From Bacteroidia bacterium (GTDB lineage Bacteria; Bacteroidota; Bacteroidia; Cytophagales; Cyclobacteriaceae): a stretch of 64,000 bases of DNA. This document shows positions 8,269-16,121 of this stretch, in pieces. Every line of letters starts with the position of its first letter. Within the stretch, counting starts at the first letter, position 1. Location: assembly GCA_030432655.1 (NCBI GenBank), contig JAUILA010000014.1:62001-126000 (forward strand), given 5' to 3'. A program made the translations under genes and the position numbers. The notes beneath the pieces were generated by a model. That model made no database searches. It was not told where the DNA came from and saw nothing but the letters and a program-made list of their open reading frames with translations.

Positions 8269-9738
8269 CTATCTGCTGTAATTAGGCGCCTCCCTGGTAA
8301 TGAAAATATCATGGGGGTGGCTTTCCTGTACTCCGGCTGCAGTGATCTTAACAAACCTGGCGTCATTCAAATCCGCCACCGATGCCGCGCCGCAATATCC
8401 CATTCCGGCACGAAGCCCACCCGTAAGCTGATACAATACCTCTGAAACCAATCCTTTGTAGGCCACACGACCAACAATTCCTTCCGGGACCAGCTTCTTG
8501 ATGTCATCTTCTGCATCCTGGAAGTAACGATCTTTGGATCCTTCTTCCATGGCTTCTACTGACCCCATGCCTCGGTAAGATTTGAATTTACGACCTTCGT
8601 AAATGATCACTTCCCCGGGAGCCTCTTCTGTGCCGGCGAGTAACGAGCCAATCATTACACTGCTTGCTCCGCCTGCAAGTGCTTTCACCACATCACCTGA
8701 AAAACGTATTCCGCCATCGGCAATCACGGGTACACCCAGGTCTTTTACTGCTTTGTAGGACTCAAATACAGCTGTCAGCTGAGGGACACCTACACCAGCA
8801 ATCACCCGGGTGGTGCATATACTGCCTGGCCCGACACCCACTTTAATGGCATCCGCCCCGGCTTCGGCCAGCATCCGGGCCCCATCGCCTGTTGCCACAT
8901 TACCTACAACCAAATCAAGATCAGGATATTCTCCCTTTACTTTTTTACATGCATCAATCACGCCTTTTGAATGACCATGTGCCGTATCAATACTAATCAC
9001 GTCAACACCGGCATTTTTAAGCGCCTGAATCCGATCAAGAATATCGGCCGTAACGCCAACAGCCGCCCCGACCCGGAGCCTGCCATATTCATCTTTACAT
9101 GCATTTGGTTTGTTGCGCTTTTTCAGGATATCCTTATAGGTAATAAGGCCGGTCAGGATCCCGTCTTTATTAACGATGGGAAGCTTTTCTATTTTGTGCT
9201 GCTGAAGGATATCCTCTGCCTTTTCCAGTCCGATATTCTCTTCTGCCGTAATTAGCCCGTCCTTCGTCATAATTTCCCGGATGGGTGTGCTCATGTTTTT
9301 ATGAAAACGCAGGTCCCGGTTGGTTATGATACCAATCAGTTTCCTGTTTTCATCCACTACCGGTATACCGCCGATCTTGTATTCGCGCATAATCTGCTCT
9401 GCATCCCGGACATTCGAATTGACATTGAGTGTGATCGGATCAAGAATCATCCCGCTCTGCGATCGTTTCACTTTACGCACCTGCCGGGCCTGGGCATCCA
9501 TCGACATGTTCTTGTGAATGAAGCCAATGCCACCTTCCAGGGCCATTGCAATGGCCAGCTCAGATTCCGTCACCGTATCCATGGCCGCCGATACCAGTGG
9601 AATATTAAGCTTGATATTACGTGTTAAATAGGAGCTGGTGTCTGTATCACGCGGTAAAACTTCTGAAAAACCGGGCTGTAACAGAACATCGTCGTAGGTA
9701 AGTGCTTCGAGAATAAATTTGGAAGAGTCGTGGGACAT
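8269..9738 (-). CDS. guaB: Inosine-5'-monophosphate dehydrogenase
   Basis: 489 residues, full family length. GuaB oxidises IMP to XMP with NAD+, the committed step to guanine nucleotides, in the cytoplasm. The TIM barrel is interrupted by two CBS domains (about residues 95-210). The catalytic Cys lies in GPGSICTTR, the phosphate-binding segment [11 protein letters not shown] follows, and the flap region contains [10 protein letters not shown] and the Arg-Tyr pair. It appears to be a single-gene unit: a TAnnTTTG element lies at 9769-9776 and a hairpin follows its stop at 8212-8266. It is divergent from the RlpA-like gene. Confidence 0.97.
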   Translation of the reverse strand: MSHDSSKFILEALTYDDVLLQPGFSEVLPRDTDTSSYLTRNIKLNIPLVSAAMDTVTESELAIAMALEGGIGFIHKNMSMDAQARQVRKVKRSQSGMILDPITLNVNSNVRDAEQIMREYKIGGIPVVDENRKLIGIITNRDLRFHKNMSTPIREIMTKDGLITAEENIGLEKAEDILQQHKIEKLPIVNKDGILTGLITYKDILKKRNKPNACKDEYGRLRVGAAVGVTADILDRIQALKNAGVDVISIDTAHGHSKGVIDACKKVKGEYPDLDLVVGNVATGDGARMLAEAGADAIKVGVGPGSICTTRVIAGVGVPQLTAVFESYKAVKDLGVPVIADGGIRFSGDVVKALAGGASSVMIGSLLAGTEEAPGEVIIYEGRKFKSYRGMGSVEAMEEGSKDRYFQDAEDDIKKLVPEGIVGRVAYKGLVSEVLYQLTGGLRAGMGYCGAASVADLNDARFVKITAAGVQESHPHDIFITREAPNYSR

Positions 9739-9768
9739 GGCAAATAAGCGTTAGTGTTATTTGCCGTG

Positions 9769-9776
9769 CAAAGCTA
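9769..9776 (-). promoter_or_regulatory. Candidate -7 promoter element for guaB
   Basis: On the - strand this reads TAGCTTTG, an exact match to the Bacteroidota -7 consensus TAnnTTTG, ending 30 bases before the guaB ATG. No good -33 TTTG was seen at the expected distance, so support rests on one box and its position. Confidence 0.4.
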
Positions 9777-9868
9777 AAGACATCCGTCGATATTTAAAAT
9801 GAAAAAGTAGGAATTAATTTTAGGTAGCTCACTGAGTATTATCTATTTTGGTCGGCAAACGCTATTCG

Positions 9869-10237
9869 ATGATAAACTTAGTTGCGTACATTATTTTTGT
9901 TTCAGGCCTGACTGGTTGTACCTCTCCTTCAAACCAGGAGGAAATCATTCAGGGTAAGGCTTCCTATTATGCCGATAAATTTGAGGGCAGACCTACGGCA
10001 AGTGGAGAATTATACAGGGCAGCAGAGCTGACTGCTGCTCACCGTACGCTTCCGTTCGGAACAATGGTACAGGTAACAAATACCCGGAACAAAAAGTCTG
10101 TTATCGTAAGAATTAATGATCGGGGCCCGCACGTTCAGGACCGGATCATTGACGTTTCCAGGGCTGCTGCCGAAAAACTGGGGTTCATCAGTCAAGGCAT
10201 AACACGGGTAACAATCGAAGTTGTGAAGCAACCCTAA
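9869..10237 (+). CDS. RlpA-like septal ring lytic transglycosylase family lipoprotein
   Basis: About 122 residues from ATG 9869, with a short lipoprotein signal ending in the lipobox LTGC, followed by one double-psi beta-barrel RlpA domain (QGKASYYADKFEGRPTASG ... AAHRTLPFG ... RINDRGP). The reference protein RlpA cleaves glycan strands stripped of stem peptides. This version has no SPOR domain, so septal targeting by that route is not expected. The conserved Asp of RINDRGP is present. A TTG at 9848 would add seven residues and is less likely. It is divergent from guaB and 25 bases before pnuC, with which it may be cotranscribed. Confidence 0.88.
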   Translation: MINLVAYIIFVSGLTGCTSPSNQEEIIQGKASYYADKFEGRPTASGELYRAAELTAAHRTLPFGTMVQVTNTRNKKSVIVRINDRGPHVQDRIIDVSRAAAEKLGFISQGITRVTIEVVKQP

Positions 10238-10262
10238 TTGACTGCCGGGCACTGATAGGATT

Positions 10263-10880
10263 ATGGAATCAACTGATTTTCTCGAACAAATTATTCAAAC
10301 TGCCGAAAATCTAGCCCTGTGGGAAATCCTGGGCCTGATTTTCGGTCTTCTTGCGGTAATCTTCCTGGTTAAAGAGAATATCTGGACCTGGCCTTTCGGC
10401 ATTGCCTATGTACTGGTATCCTTCATTGTCTTTTACCAGGCAAAATTATATGCAGACCTTGTCCTGCACGTATTCTTCCTGATCCTGAACGTTTACGGAT
10501 GGATCGAATGGTCACGCGGCTCAAAAGACTCCGGGGAAGAATTACCCATATCGATCAGTTCACTCCGGCGTTCGGTCATTCTCGTTTTTCTGTCAATTCT
10601 TGGCATTATTACAACGGGCTACCTGATGACCCGATATACCGACGCATCATTACCTTACTGGGACAGTACTACCAGCATCTTAAGCATTACAGGCATGTGG
10701 CTTACGGCTCGTAAAAAGATTGATAACTGGGTTTATTGGTTTCTTGTTGACGTACTGGCAACCGGCATTTATTTTTATAAGGAAATGTATTTTTACGCGC
10801 TCCTGTATTTTATCTACATAGGCCTGGCGGTTGCAGGGTACCTCGAATGGAAGAAACTAATGGATAAGCAACGCACATGA
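10263..10880 (+). CDS. pnuC: PnuC-type nicotinamide riboside transporter
   Basis: 205 residues, about seven membrane spans. PnuC segments are visible: WEILGLIFGLLAVIFLVKEN, WPFGI and NVYGWIEW, with a C-terminal region LVDVLATGIYFYKEMYFYALLYF that matches the substrate-binding helices. PnuC proteins take up nicotinamide riboside by facilitated diffusion, trapped by phosphorylation in the cytoplasm. The next gene, overlapping by 4 bases (ATGA), encodes just such a kinase, which strongly supports the substrate assignment over other PnuC/T/X vitamin relatives. Confidence 0.92.
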   Translation: MESTDFLEQIIQTAENLALWEILGLIFGLLAVIFLVKENIWTWPFGIAYVLVSFIVFYQAKLYADLVLHVFFLILNVYGWIEWSRGSKDSGEELPISISSLRRSVILVFLSILGIITTGYLMTRYTDASLPYWDSTTSILSITGMWLTARKKIDNWVYWFLVDVLATGIYFYKEMYFYALLYFIYIGLAVAGYLEWKKLMDKQRT

Positions 10881-11389
10881 TTCGGGTTGCGGTCACCGGA
10901 CCTGAGAGCAGCGGAAAAACGACCCTGGCCAGTCAGCTCGCCCGCCATTATGACGCTTGCCTGGTCACAGAATACGCCAGGGAATACCTGACAGAACTTG
11001 GACGGGATTATAATAAGAATGATCTGGATTTCATTAGCAGGAAGCAGCTGGAGAATGAATCGTCTGCGGTAAAAACCGGAAAACCGGTGATTATATTTGA
11101 TACCGACATAATAGTTTTAAAAATCTGGTACGAGCATAAATTTGGTGAGGTCCCGGAATGGCTGACCAGTGAAATTTCAACCAGACGATATGATCTGCAT
11201 CTGCTAACTGCACCGGATGTGCCTTATGAACCGGATCCCTTACGTGAAAATCCCGGTAAGGGCCAGTATTTTTTCCAGCTCTTTAAATCCGAACTTGAGT
11301 CGCACGGCTTTGATTACCGTATTATTAATGGCCGTCCGGATCAACGCCTGATCAAAGCAAAAAAGGCTATTGATAACATAGATCAATAG
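10877..11389 (+). CDS. NadR-type ribosylnicotinamide kinase
   Basis: 170 residues with a P-loop GPESSGKTT at residues 8-16, an EYAREYLTE motif typical of the NadR kinase domain, and FDTDIIVLKIWYEHKFG. It matches only the C-terminal kinase domain of NadR; the nucleotidyltransferase and the DNA-binding domains are absent. It should phosphorylate nicotinamide riboside to NMN. The 4-base overlap with pnuC points to transport-coupled salvage. The last codons lie inside the left arm of the hairpin at 11363-11393 that serves as terminator for the gene on the opposite strand. Confidence 0.88.
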   Translation: MIRVAVTGPESSGKTTLASQLARHYDACLVTEYAREYLTELGRDYNKNDLDFISRKQLENESSAVKTGKPVIIFDTDIIVLKIWYEHKFGEVPEWLTSEISTRRYDLHLLTAPDVPYEPDPLRENPGKGQYFFQLFKSELESHGFDYRIINGRPDQRLIKAKKAIDNIDQ

Positions 11390-11393
11390 CCTT
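11359..11393 (-). terminator. Rho-independent terminator of the collagen-like lipoprotein gene
   Basis: A perfect 12-bp stem AAGGCTATTGAT/ATCAATAGCCTT (11363-11374 and 11382-11393) with a 7-base loop. On the - strand it is followed by a run of six T. The stem lies inside the last codons and stop of the kinase gene on the + strand. It may also slow + strand transcripts, but no T tract follows on that side. Confidence 0.8.
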
Positions 11394-11415
11394 CTAAAGA
11401 ATTTACTTCAACCGT

Positions 11416-11979
11416 TTACCGGCGATCTTCCACCTTGGCTTTGTCAACGGGTTTACCGGTTATTTCCAGCGCTTCCATTACCGCCTCGTAATCACTCAGG
11501 TCAACTTTTTCCAGACGTCCGCTGGCATCCAGGAATTTACCCGGAACGACTACCAGACGCACGATCCAGTCATCCGTATCGATGGGCTCAAGCGAACCTG
11601 CATCGAAATCGGTGTTCAAAAACAGTTGTGTATCATATTTTGTAAAGTCGTAGGTATACTGAATCATTCCTTCGTTAGCAAGAATTGTCTGCGGCAATGC
11701 TCTCCAGACATCAACCTGCTCACTTTCAATTTCCACAACATCCCACAACAGATACGCAAGTGTTACGTCTGAATCAAGTGCTGCGAAATCAGGATATTCA
11801 AGAAGGACTGAATATTCAGGACCAACGAAATCCACATCTTCATATTCAAATACGAAGCTTTCAACTCCGTCTAACCCCGGCTCACCCTGAGGTCCCTGGG
11901 GTCCGGCAGGACCTTCCGGTCCGTCACAAGCAGCAAATACAACTGCAAATGCAAGTAAAAATGGAACTAATCTTTTCAT
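11416..11979 (-). CDS. Collagen-like repeat lipoprotein, function unknown
   Basis: About 187 residues from ATG 11979 (the TTG one codon earlier is less likely). A lipoprotein signal ends in the lipobox FAAC. Directly after the Cys come six Gly-X-Y triplets (GPE GPA GPQ GPQ GEP GLD), a short collagen-like stalk, and then an acidic globular domain of about 150 residues rich in Asp, Glu, Leu and Val. Similar Bacteroidota proteins are often misnamed dihydrolipoamide dehydrogenase; nothing here supports an enzyme. It is probably displayed on the envelope. It has its own promoter candidate and terminator, so it is likely a single-gene unit. Confidence 0.82.
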   Translation of the reverse strand: MKRLVPFLLAFAVVFAACDGPEGPAGPQGPQGEPGLDGVESFVFEYEDVDFVGPEYSVLLEYPDFAALDSDVTLAYLLWDVVEIESEQVDVWRALPQTILANEGMIQYTYDFTKYDTQLFLNTDFDAGSLEPIDTDDWIVRLVVVPGKFLDASGRLEKVDLSDYEAVMEALEITGKPVDKAKVEDRR

Positions 11980-11996
11980 CAAAAATCACTATTTAG

Positions 11997-12014
11997 TGGC
12001 CGTTCGTCCGGCCA
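11997..12014. other. Short inverted repeat in the leader of the collagen-like gene
   Basis: TGGCCG/CGGCCA with a 6-base loop, 17 bases upstream of the ATG and downstream of the candidate promoter at 12058-12065. It would fold in the mRNA leader or could be a protein site; no role can be assigned. The rest of 11983-12172 shows no gene. Confidence 0.35.
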
Positions 12015-12057
12015 TGATTAAAATTATATATTATAACCCTCCGCTAAAAGATTTCGG

Positions 12058-12065
12058 CAAATATA
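12058..12065 (-). promoter_or_regulatory. Candidate -7 element for the collagen-like lipoprotein gene
   Basis: Reads TATATTTG on the - strand, an exact TAnnTTTG match, about 80 bases before the ATG. No -33 box was recognised. Confidence 0.35.
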
Positions 12066-12172
12066 TCATATCCGAAACAATGATCAGGCCAACTGGCCAT
12101 AAGCCACCACATAGGTCTGTAAAATGCAGAAAATAGCGACGAAAGAATTAACAATCGGGTTACCTCTGAATA

Positions 12173-12814
12173 TCAGCTGATTATTTGCTCATCCGACGCT
12201 ACCGCGGTGGTGGTTTCATTCAGTTTTTCTTCCGGAGTCATTTCCCTTTTAAAGAACCGTTTCTGGAAAACCAGTATACCTACAACACCTAAGAATATCG
12301 ATGAATCCGCAATGTTGAATACAGGACTAAAAAACAGGAACCTGTTGCCTCCGATGTACGGCAACCAATCGGGATAATAGCCTTCAAATAAAGGGAAAAA
12401 CAACATATCAATCACCTGCCCGTGAAACCAGGGGGTTGGGGAACCATAAGGGGCATTGTCCAGCAAGACTCCGTAAAACGTACTGTCAATGACATTGCCA
12501 ACCGCCCCGCCCAGAATCAGAGCCATGCACCACAATAAGCCGGAATGAAACTTTTTCTGGTACAGGTAATGCATATAATATGCGATTCCCACCATCGCAA
12601 TAAGCCGGAATACCGTGAGTAGCAGCTTGCCGTATTCGTGGTCTGACTTCAGCCCGAATGCCATACCCGGGTTCAGCAGGTAATGAATACGGAACCAGTC
12701 GCCCAAAACACTGAATTCTGCATTCAGGTCCATGTTAAAATGGACTATTAACTTCACCGCCTGATCGATCAGGATCACCCCTGCCGCCAGCAGGTAATAT
12801 TTCGTCAATTTCAT
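12173..12814 (-). CDS. lspA: Lipoprotein signal peptidase (signal peptidase II)
   Basis: 213 residues, longer than the roughly 160 of Proteobacteria but usual for Bacteroidota because of an insert between the catalytic motifs. Four membrane spans are visible. The conserved blocks are ILGGAVGNVIDS, the first catalytic Asp in GQVIDML, and FNIADSSI with the second. It cleaves diacylated prolipoproteins before the lipobox Cys, which fits the many lipoproteins in this window. Its ATG shares one base with the ileS stop (TAATG), so translation is coupled. The C-terminal tail of about 25 residues is cytoplasmic and polar. Confidence 0.95.
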   Translation of the reverse strand: MKLTKYYLLAAGVILIDQAVKLIVHFNMDLNAEFSVLGDWFRIHYLLNPGMAFGLKSDHEYGKLLLTVFRLIAMVGIAYYMHYLYQKKFHSGLLWCMALILGGAVGNVIDSTFYGVLLDNAPYGSPTPWFHGQVIDMLFFPLFEGYYPDWLPYIGGNRFLFFSPVFNIADSSIFLGVVGILVFQKRFFKREMTPEEKLNETTTAVASDEQIIS

Positions 12815-15800
12815 TAAGCTTCGATTTTCACCTTCAACTGATATTCATCAATCTCCAACTGCACTGCATCAGTCAGGTTTTCCGAAAACTCCAGTTCATT
12901 CGCCTGGGTTTCCCTGCAAATATATTCCGTATTGACTCGTAACGCTTCATCCACCAGTCCGTGTGTCTCCTCCACCATAATCCTGATCTTATCCTGAACG
13001 TCCAGGCCCATATCCTTTCGGATATTCTGTACCCGGTTAACAACGTCCCGCGCGATTCCTTCTTTCTTCAGTTCATCGGTTATAGTAATATCCAGCGCTA
13101 CGGTTACTGAACCGGAGGTTGCCACCGACCAGCCCGGAATATCCTTGTAAGAAATCTCAACATCCTCCGGAGTCAATCCGATCTTTCGGTCGTTTAACGT
13201 TACTTCAAGCAAATTCGTATTCTCCAGCTCGCTGATCTGTTCAGCCGAGAGTTGCTGAATAACTTTTACAAGGTCTTTCATCTCGGCTCCGTACTCCTGT
13301 CCGAGTTTTCTGAAATTCGGCTTGATATTTTTCACCAGGATACCCGAATCATCTGTGACAAATTCAATGTCCTTCACGTTCACTTCAGACATAATCAGCT
13401 CGGAAACCGCCTCAACCTGCCTTCTGAATGAATTGCTTACTTCGGGCAACAAGATTCTTGACAATGGTTGACGTACCTTGATCTTATGTTTCTTTCTCAG
13501 AGAATGAACCAGTGATGAAATCACCTGGGCCAGCTTCATACGTTCTTCCAGGTCAGCATCCACATGGTCAGGATTAACCTCAGGGAATATAGCCAGGTGT
13601 ACAGATTCTTCTTCCGACCTTCCTGACACCTTGTTCAGGTCCTGAAATAAGTTTTCCGCATAAAACGGAGCTACCGGTGCCATCAGTTTCGCAATTGCTT
13701 CCAGGCAAATATAAAGGGTCTGATAAGCGGCAAGCTTGTCCTCATTGTATTCTCCCCTCCAGAATCTCTTCCTATTGAGCCTGACATACCAGTTACTCAG
13801 GTCGTCAATTGTAAAGTCCTGAACAAGTCGTGCGGCACGTGTAGGCTCATAATCTTCGTATGCATTTTTGACCTGTCCGATCAGCGTATTCAAACGTGAG
13901 ATGATCCAGCGGTCGCTTTCGGTCCTGTCAGCCCAGGCAATTTCATCTTCCTTATAAGTGAAACTGTCAAGGTTGGCATACAGGGCAAAAAAGCTGTACG
14001 TATTCTGCAAAGTTCCAAAAAACCTGCGCTGTACTTCCCCAACCCCGTCCAGGTTAAATTTCATATTATCCCAGGGATTGGCGTTGCTGATCATATACCA
14101 CCGGGTGGCATCCGGACCGTATGTCCTGAGCGTTTCAAACGGGTTGATGGCATTTCCCAGTCTTTTCGACATTTTATTGCCATTCTTGTCCAGAACAAGT
14201 CCGTTGGCAATCACATTCCGGAATGCCACTTTATCAAATAACATACCTGCTATCGCATGCAGGGTAAAAAACCAACCTCTCGTCTGATCCACTCCTTCCG
14301 CAATAAAATCAGCCGGAAATGCCTGGCTGAAAATCTCCTTGTTTTCAAACGGATAATGCCACTGGGCATACGGCATTGCTCCTGAATCAAACCAGACATC
14401 AATCAGGTCAGGCTCACGATACATCGGTTTTCCATTCTCACTGACAAGTATGACATCATCCACATATGGCCGGTGCAGGTCAAAATCCTCCGGCAGCTCT
14501 GCCTTCATAAATCCGGCAGTTACCGATTTTACGACCTCCTCCTTCAACTCAGCCAGCGATCCTATGCATTTCTCCTCTGTCCGGTCTTCTGATACCCAGA
14601 TCGGAAGCGGAGTGCCCCAGAAACGACTGCGGGACAGGTTCCAGTCCACCAGATTTTCCAGCCAGTTTCCAAAACGGCCGGTTCCGGTAGAGGCCGGCTT
14701 CCAGTTAATAGTGTTATTAAGCTCCACCAACCGGTCTTTCATGGCCGTGGTTCGTATGAACCAGCTGTCCAGCGGATAGTACAGTACCGGTTTATCCGTG
14801 CGCCAGCAATGCGGATAAGTATGTTCGTATTTTTCTACCCGAAATGCCTTGTTTTCTTCTTTCAGTTTGATCGCAATATCAACGTCAAGTGATTTCTCCG
14901 GTGCCTCACCTTCCGCATAGTATTCGTTCTTAACGTAACGACCGGCAAAATCAGTAATTTCCGCAACGTATCTGCCCTGTTTATCGACAATAGGCGCTGA
15001 GTTACCTTCCTCATCGGTAACGAGGATAGATCCGATACCACTTTGTTTTGCCACACGCTGGTCATCGGCACCAAATGTGGGTGAAATATGAACGATGCCA
15101 GTTCCGTCTTCTGTACTAACAAAATCACCCGGGATTACGCGGAATGCAGGTCCGTCAGGCTCCACATAACTCAATAATTGTTCGTATTCCCTTCCCGCAA
15201 GATCCGACCCTTTAAATGTGTCGACAACTTCCCAGGGTATATGCTTGTCTCCCGGAGAATAATTCTCCAGGGGTTCATCCTTTCCATCCTTATCCAAATA
15301 GGCGTCAATCCTGTCTTTGGCAAGGATTACGGTTACCGGAAGATGTGTATACGCATTGTAAGTCTTTACGCGGACATAATCAATATTCTCCCCTACCGCC
15401 AGTGCGGTATTTCCTGCCAGGGTCCAGGGCGTAGTTGTCCACGCGAGAAAATACTCATCCGCATCCTTTGCCTTGAACTGCGCGGTTACCGTAGTATCCT
15501 TAACATTTCTGTACGTCCCGGGCTGGTTAAGTTCATGGGAACTCAGGCCGGTTCCGGCCGCCGGAGAATAGGGCTGAATAGTGTATCCTTTGTAAAGAAG
15601 CCCTTTTTCGTACAACTGCTTCAACAGGTACCAAAGGGTCTCCATGTAATCCCGGTTGAAAGTCACGTACGGATCATCCAGATCAACCCAGTATCCCATT
15701 TTGACTGTCAGGTCATCCCATTCATCCTTGAATTTCATGACTGTTTCCCGGCAGCGCTGGTTATACTCCTCAACGGATATTTTTTTGCCGATGTCCTCTT

Positions 15801-16110
15801 TGGTAATTCCCAGTTCCTTTTCCACCTGGAGCTCCACCGGTAAGCCGTGCGTGTCCCAACCGCCTTTCCGCTTTACCTGATATCCCTGCATGGTTTTGAA
15901 ACGGCAGAAAATATCTTTAACGGTACGTGAAATTACGTGATGGATCCCGGGAGTCCCGTTTGCAGAGGGCGGGCCTTCGTAGAAAGTAAATGTATCCCTG
16001 CCTTCACGGGTACTAACCGATTTTTCAAAGATGCGATGCTCTTCCCAGTACCTGAGAACTTCATCGGCCAGCCCGGCGTAATCAATCCCTTTGTATTCTT
16101 TATATTTCAC
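12814..16110 (-). CDS. ileS: Isoleucyl-tRNA synthetase
   Basis: 1098 residues, class I synthetase charging tRNA-Ile. The HIGH-like motif is GIHH at residues 55-58 in GPPSANGTPGIHH, and the KMSKR motif is intact in NGNKMSKRLGN. The editing domain lies between them, with TTPWTLAGNTALAV. The GIHH form, the length and the C-terminal extension without the zinc ribbon fit the eukaryote-like (type 2) IleRS, a class known to tolerate mupirocin. It starts with GTG at 16110 (MKYKEYKG, the usual family start), 11 bases after the exporter gene, and overlaps lspA by one base. Confidence 0.96.
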   Translation of the reverse strand: MKYKEYKGIDYAGLADEVLRYWEEHRIFEKSVSTREGRDTFTFYEGPPSANGTPGIHHVISRTVKDIFCRFKTMQGYQVKRKGGWDTHGLPVELQVEKELGITKEDIGKKISVEEYNQRCRETVMKFKDEWDDLTVKMGYWVDLDDPYVTFNRDYMETLWYLLKQLYEKGLLYKGYTIQPYSPAAGTGLSSHELNQPGTYRNVKDTTVTAQFKAKDADEYFLAWTTTPWTLAGNTALAVGENIDYVRVKTYNAYTHLPVTVILAKDRIDAYLDKDGKDEPLENYSPGDKHIPWEVVDTFKGSDLAGREYEQLLSYVEPDGPAFRVIPGDFVSTEDGTGIVHISPTFGADDQRVAKQSGIGSILVTDEEGNSAPIVDKQGRYVAEITDFAGRYVKNEYYAEGEAPEKSLDVDIAIKLKEENKAFRVEKYEHTYPHCWRTDKPVLYYPLDSWFIRTTAMKDRLVELNNTINWKPASTGTGRFGNWLENLVDWNLSRSRFWGTPLPIWVSEDRTEEKCIGSLAELKEEVVKSVTAGFMKAELPEDFDLHRPYVDDVILVSENGKPMYREPDLIDVWFDSGAMPYAQWHYPFENKEIFSQAFPADFIAEGVDQTRGWFFTLHAIAGMLFDKVAFRNVIANGLVLDKNGNKMSKRLGNAINPFETLRTYGPDATRWYMISNANPWDNMKFNLDGVGEVQRRFFGTLQNTYSFFALYANLDSFTYKEDEIAWADRTESDRWIISRLNTLIGQVKNAYEDYEPTRAARLVQDFTIDDLSNWYVRLNRKRFWRGEYNEDKLAAYQTLYICLEAIAKLMAPVAPFYAENLFQDLNKVSGRSEEESVHLAIFPEVNPDHVDADLEERMKLAQVISSLVHSLRKKHKIKVRQPLSRILLPEVSNSFRRQVEAVSELIMSEVNVKDIEFVTDDSGILVKNIKPNFRKLGQEYGAEMKDLVKVIQQLSAEQISELENTNLLEVTLNDRKIGLTPEDVEISYKDIPGWSVATSGSVTVALDITITDELKKEGIARDVVNRVQNIRKDMGLDVQDKIRIMVEETHGLVDEALRVNTEYICRETQANELEFSENLTDAVQLEIDEYQLKVKIEA

Positions 16111-16121
16111 AGCAATTTAGT

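Noticed and set aside
15178-15843. A 221-residue open frame on the + strand inside ileS
   Set aside because: It is antisense to the conserved IleRS editing and HIGH-side regions; composition is that of a reverse-strand shadow and no family is recognised.
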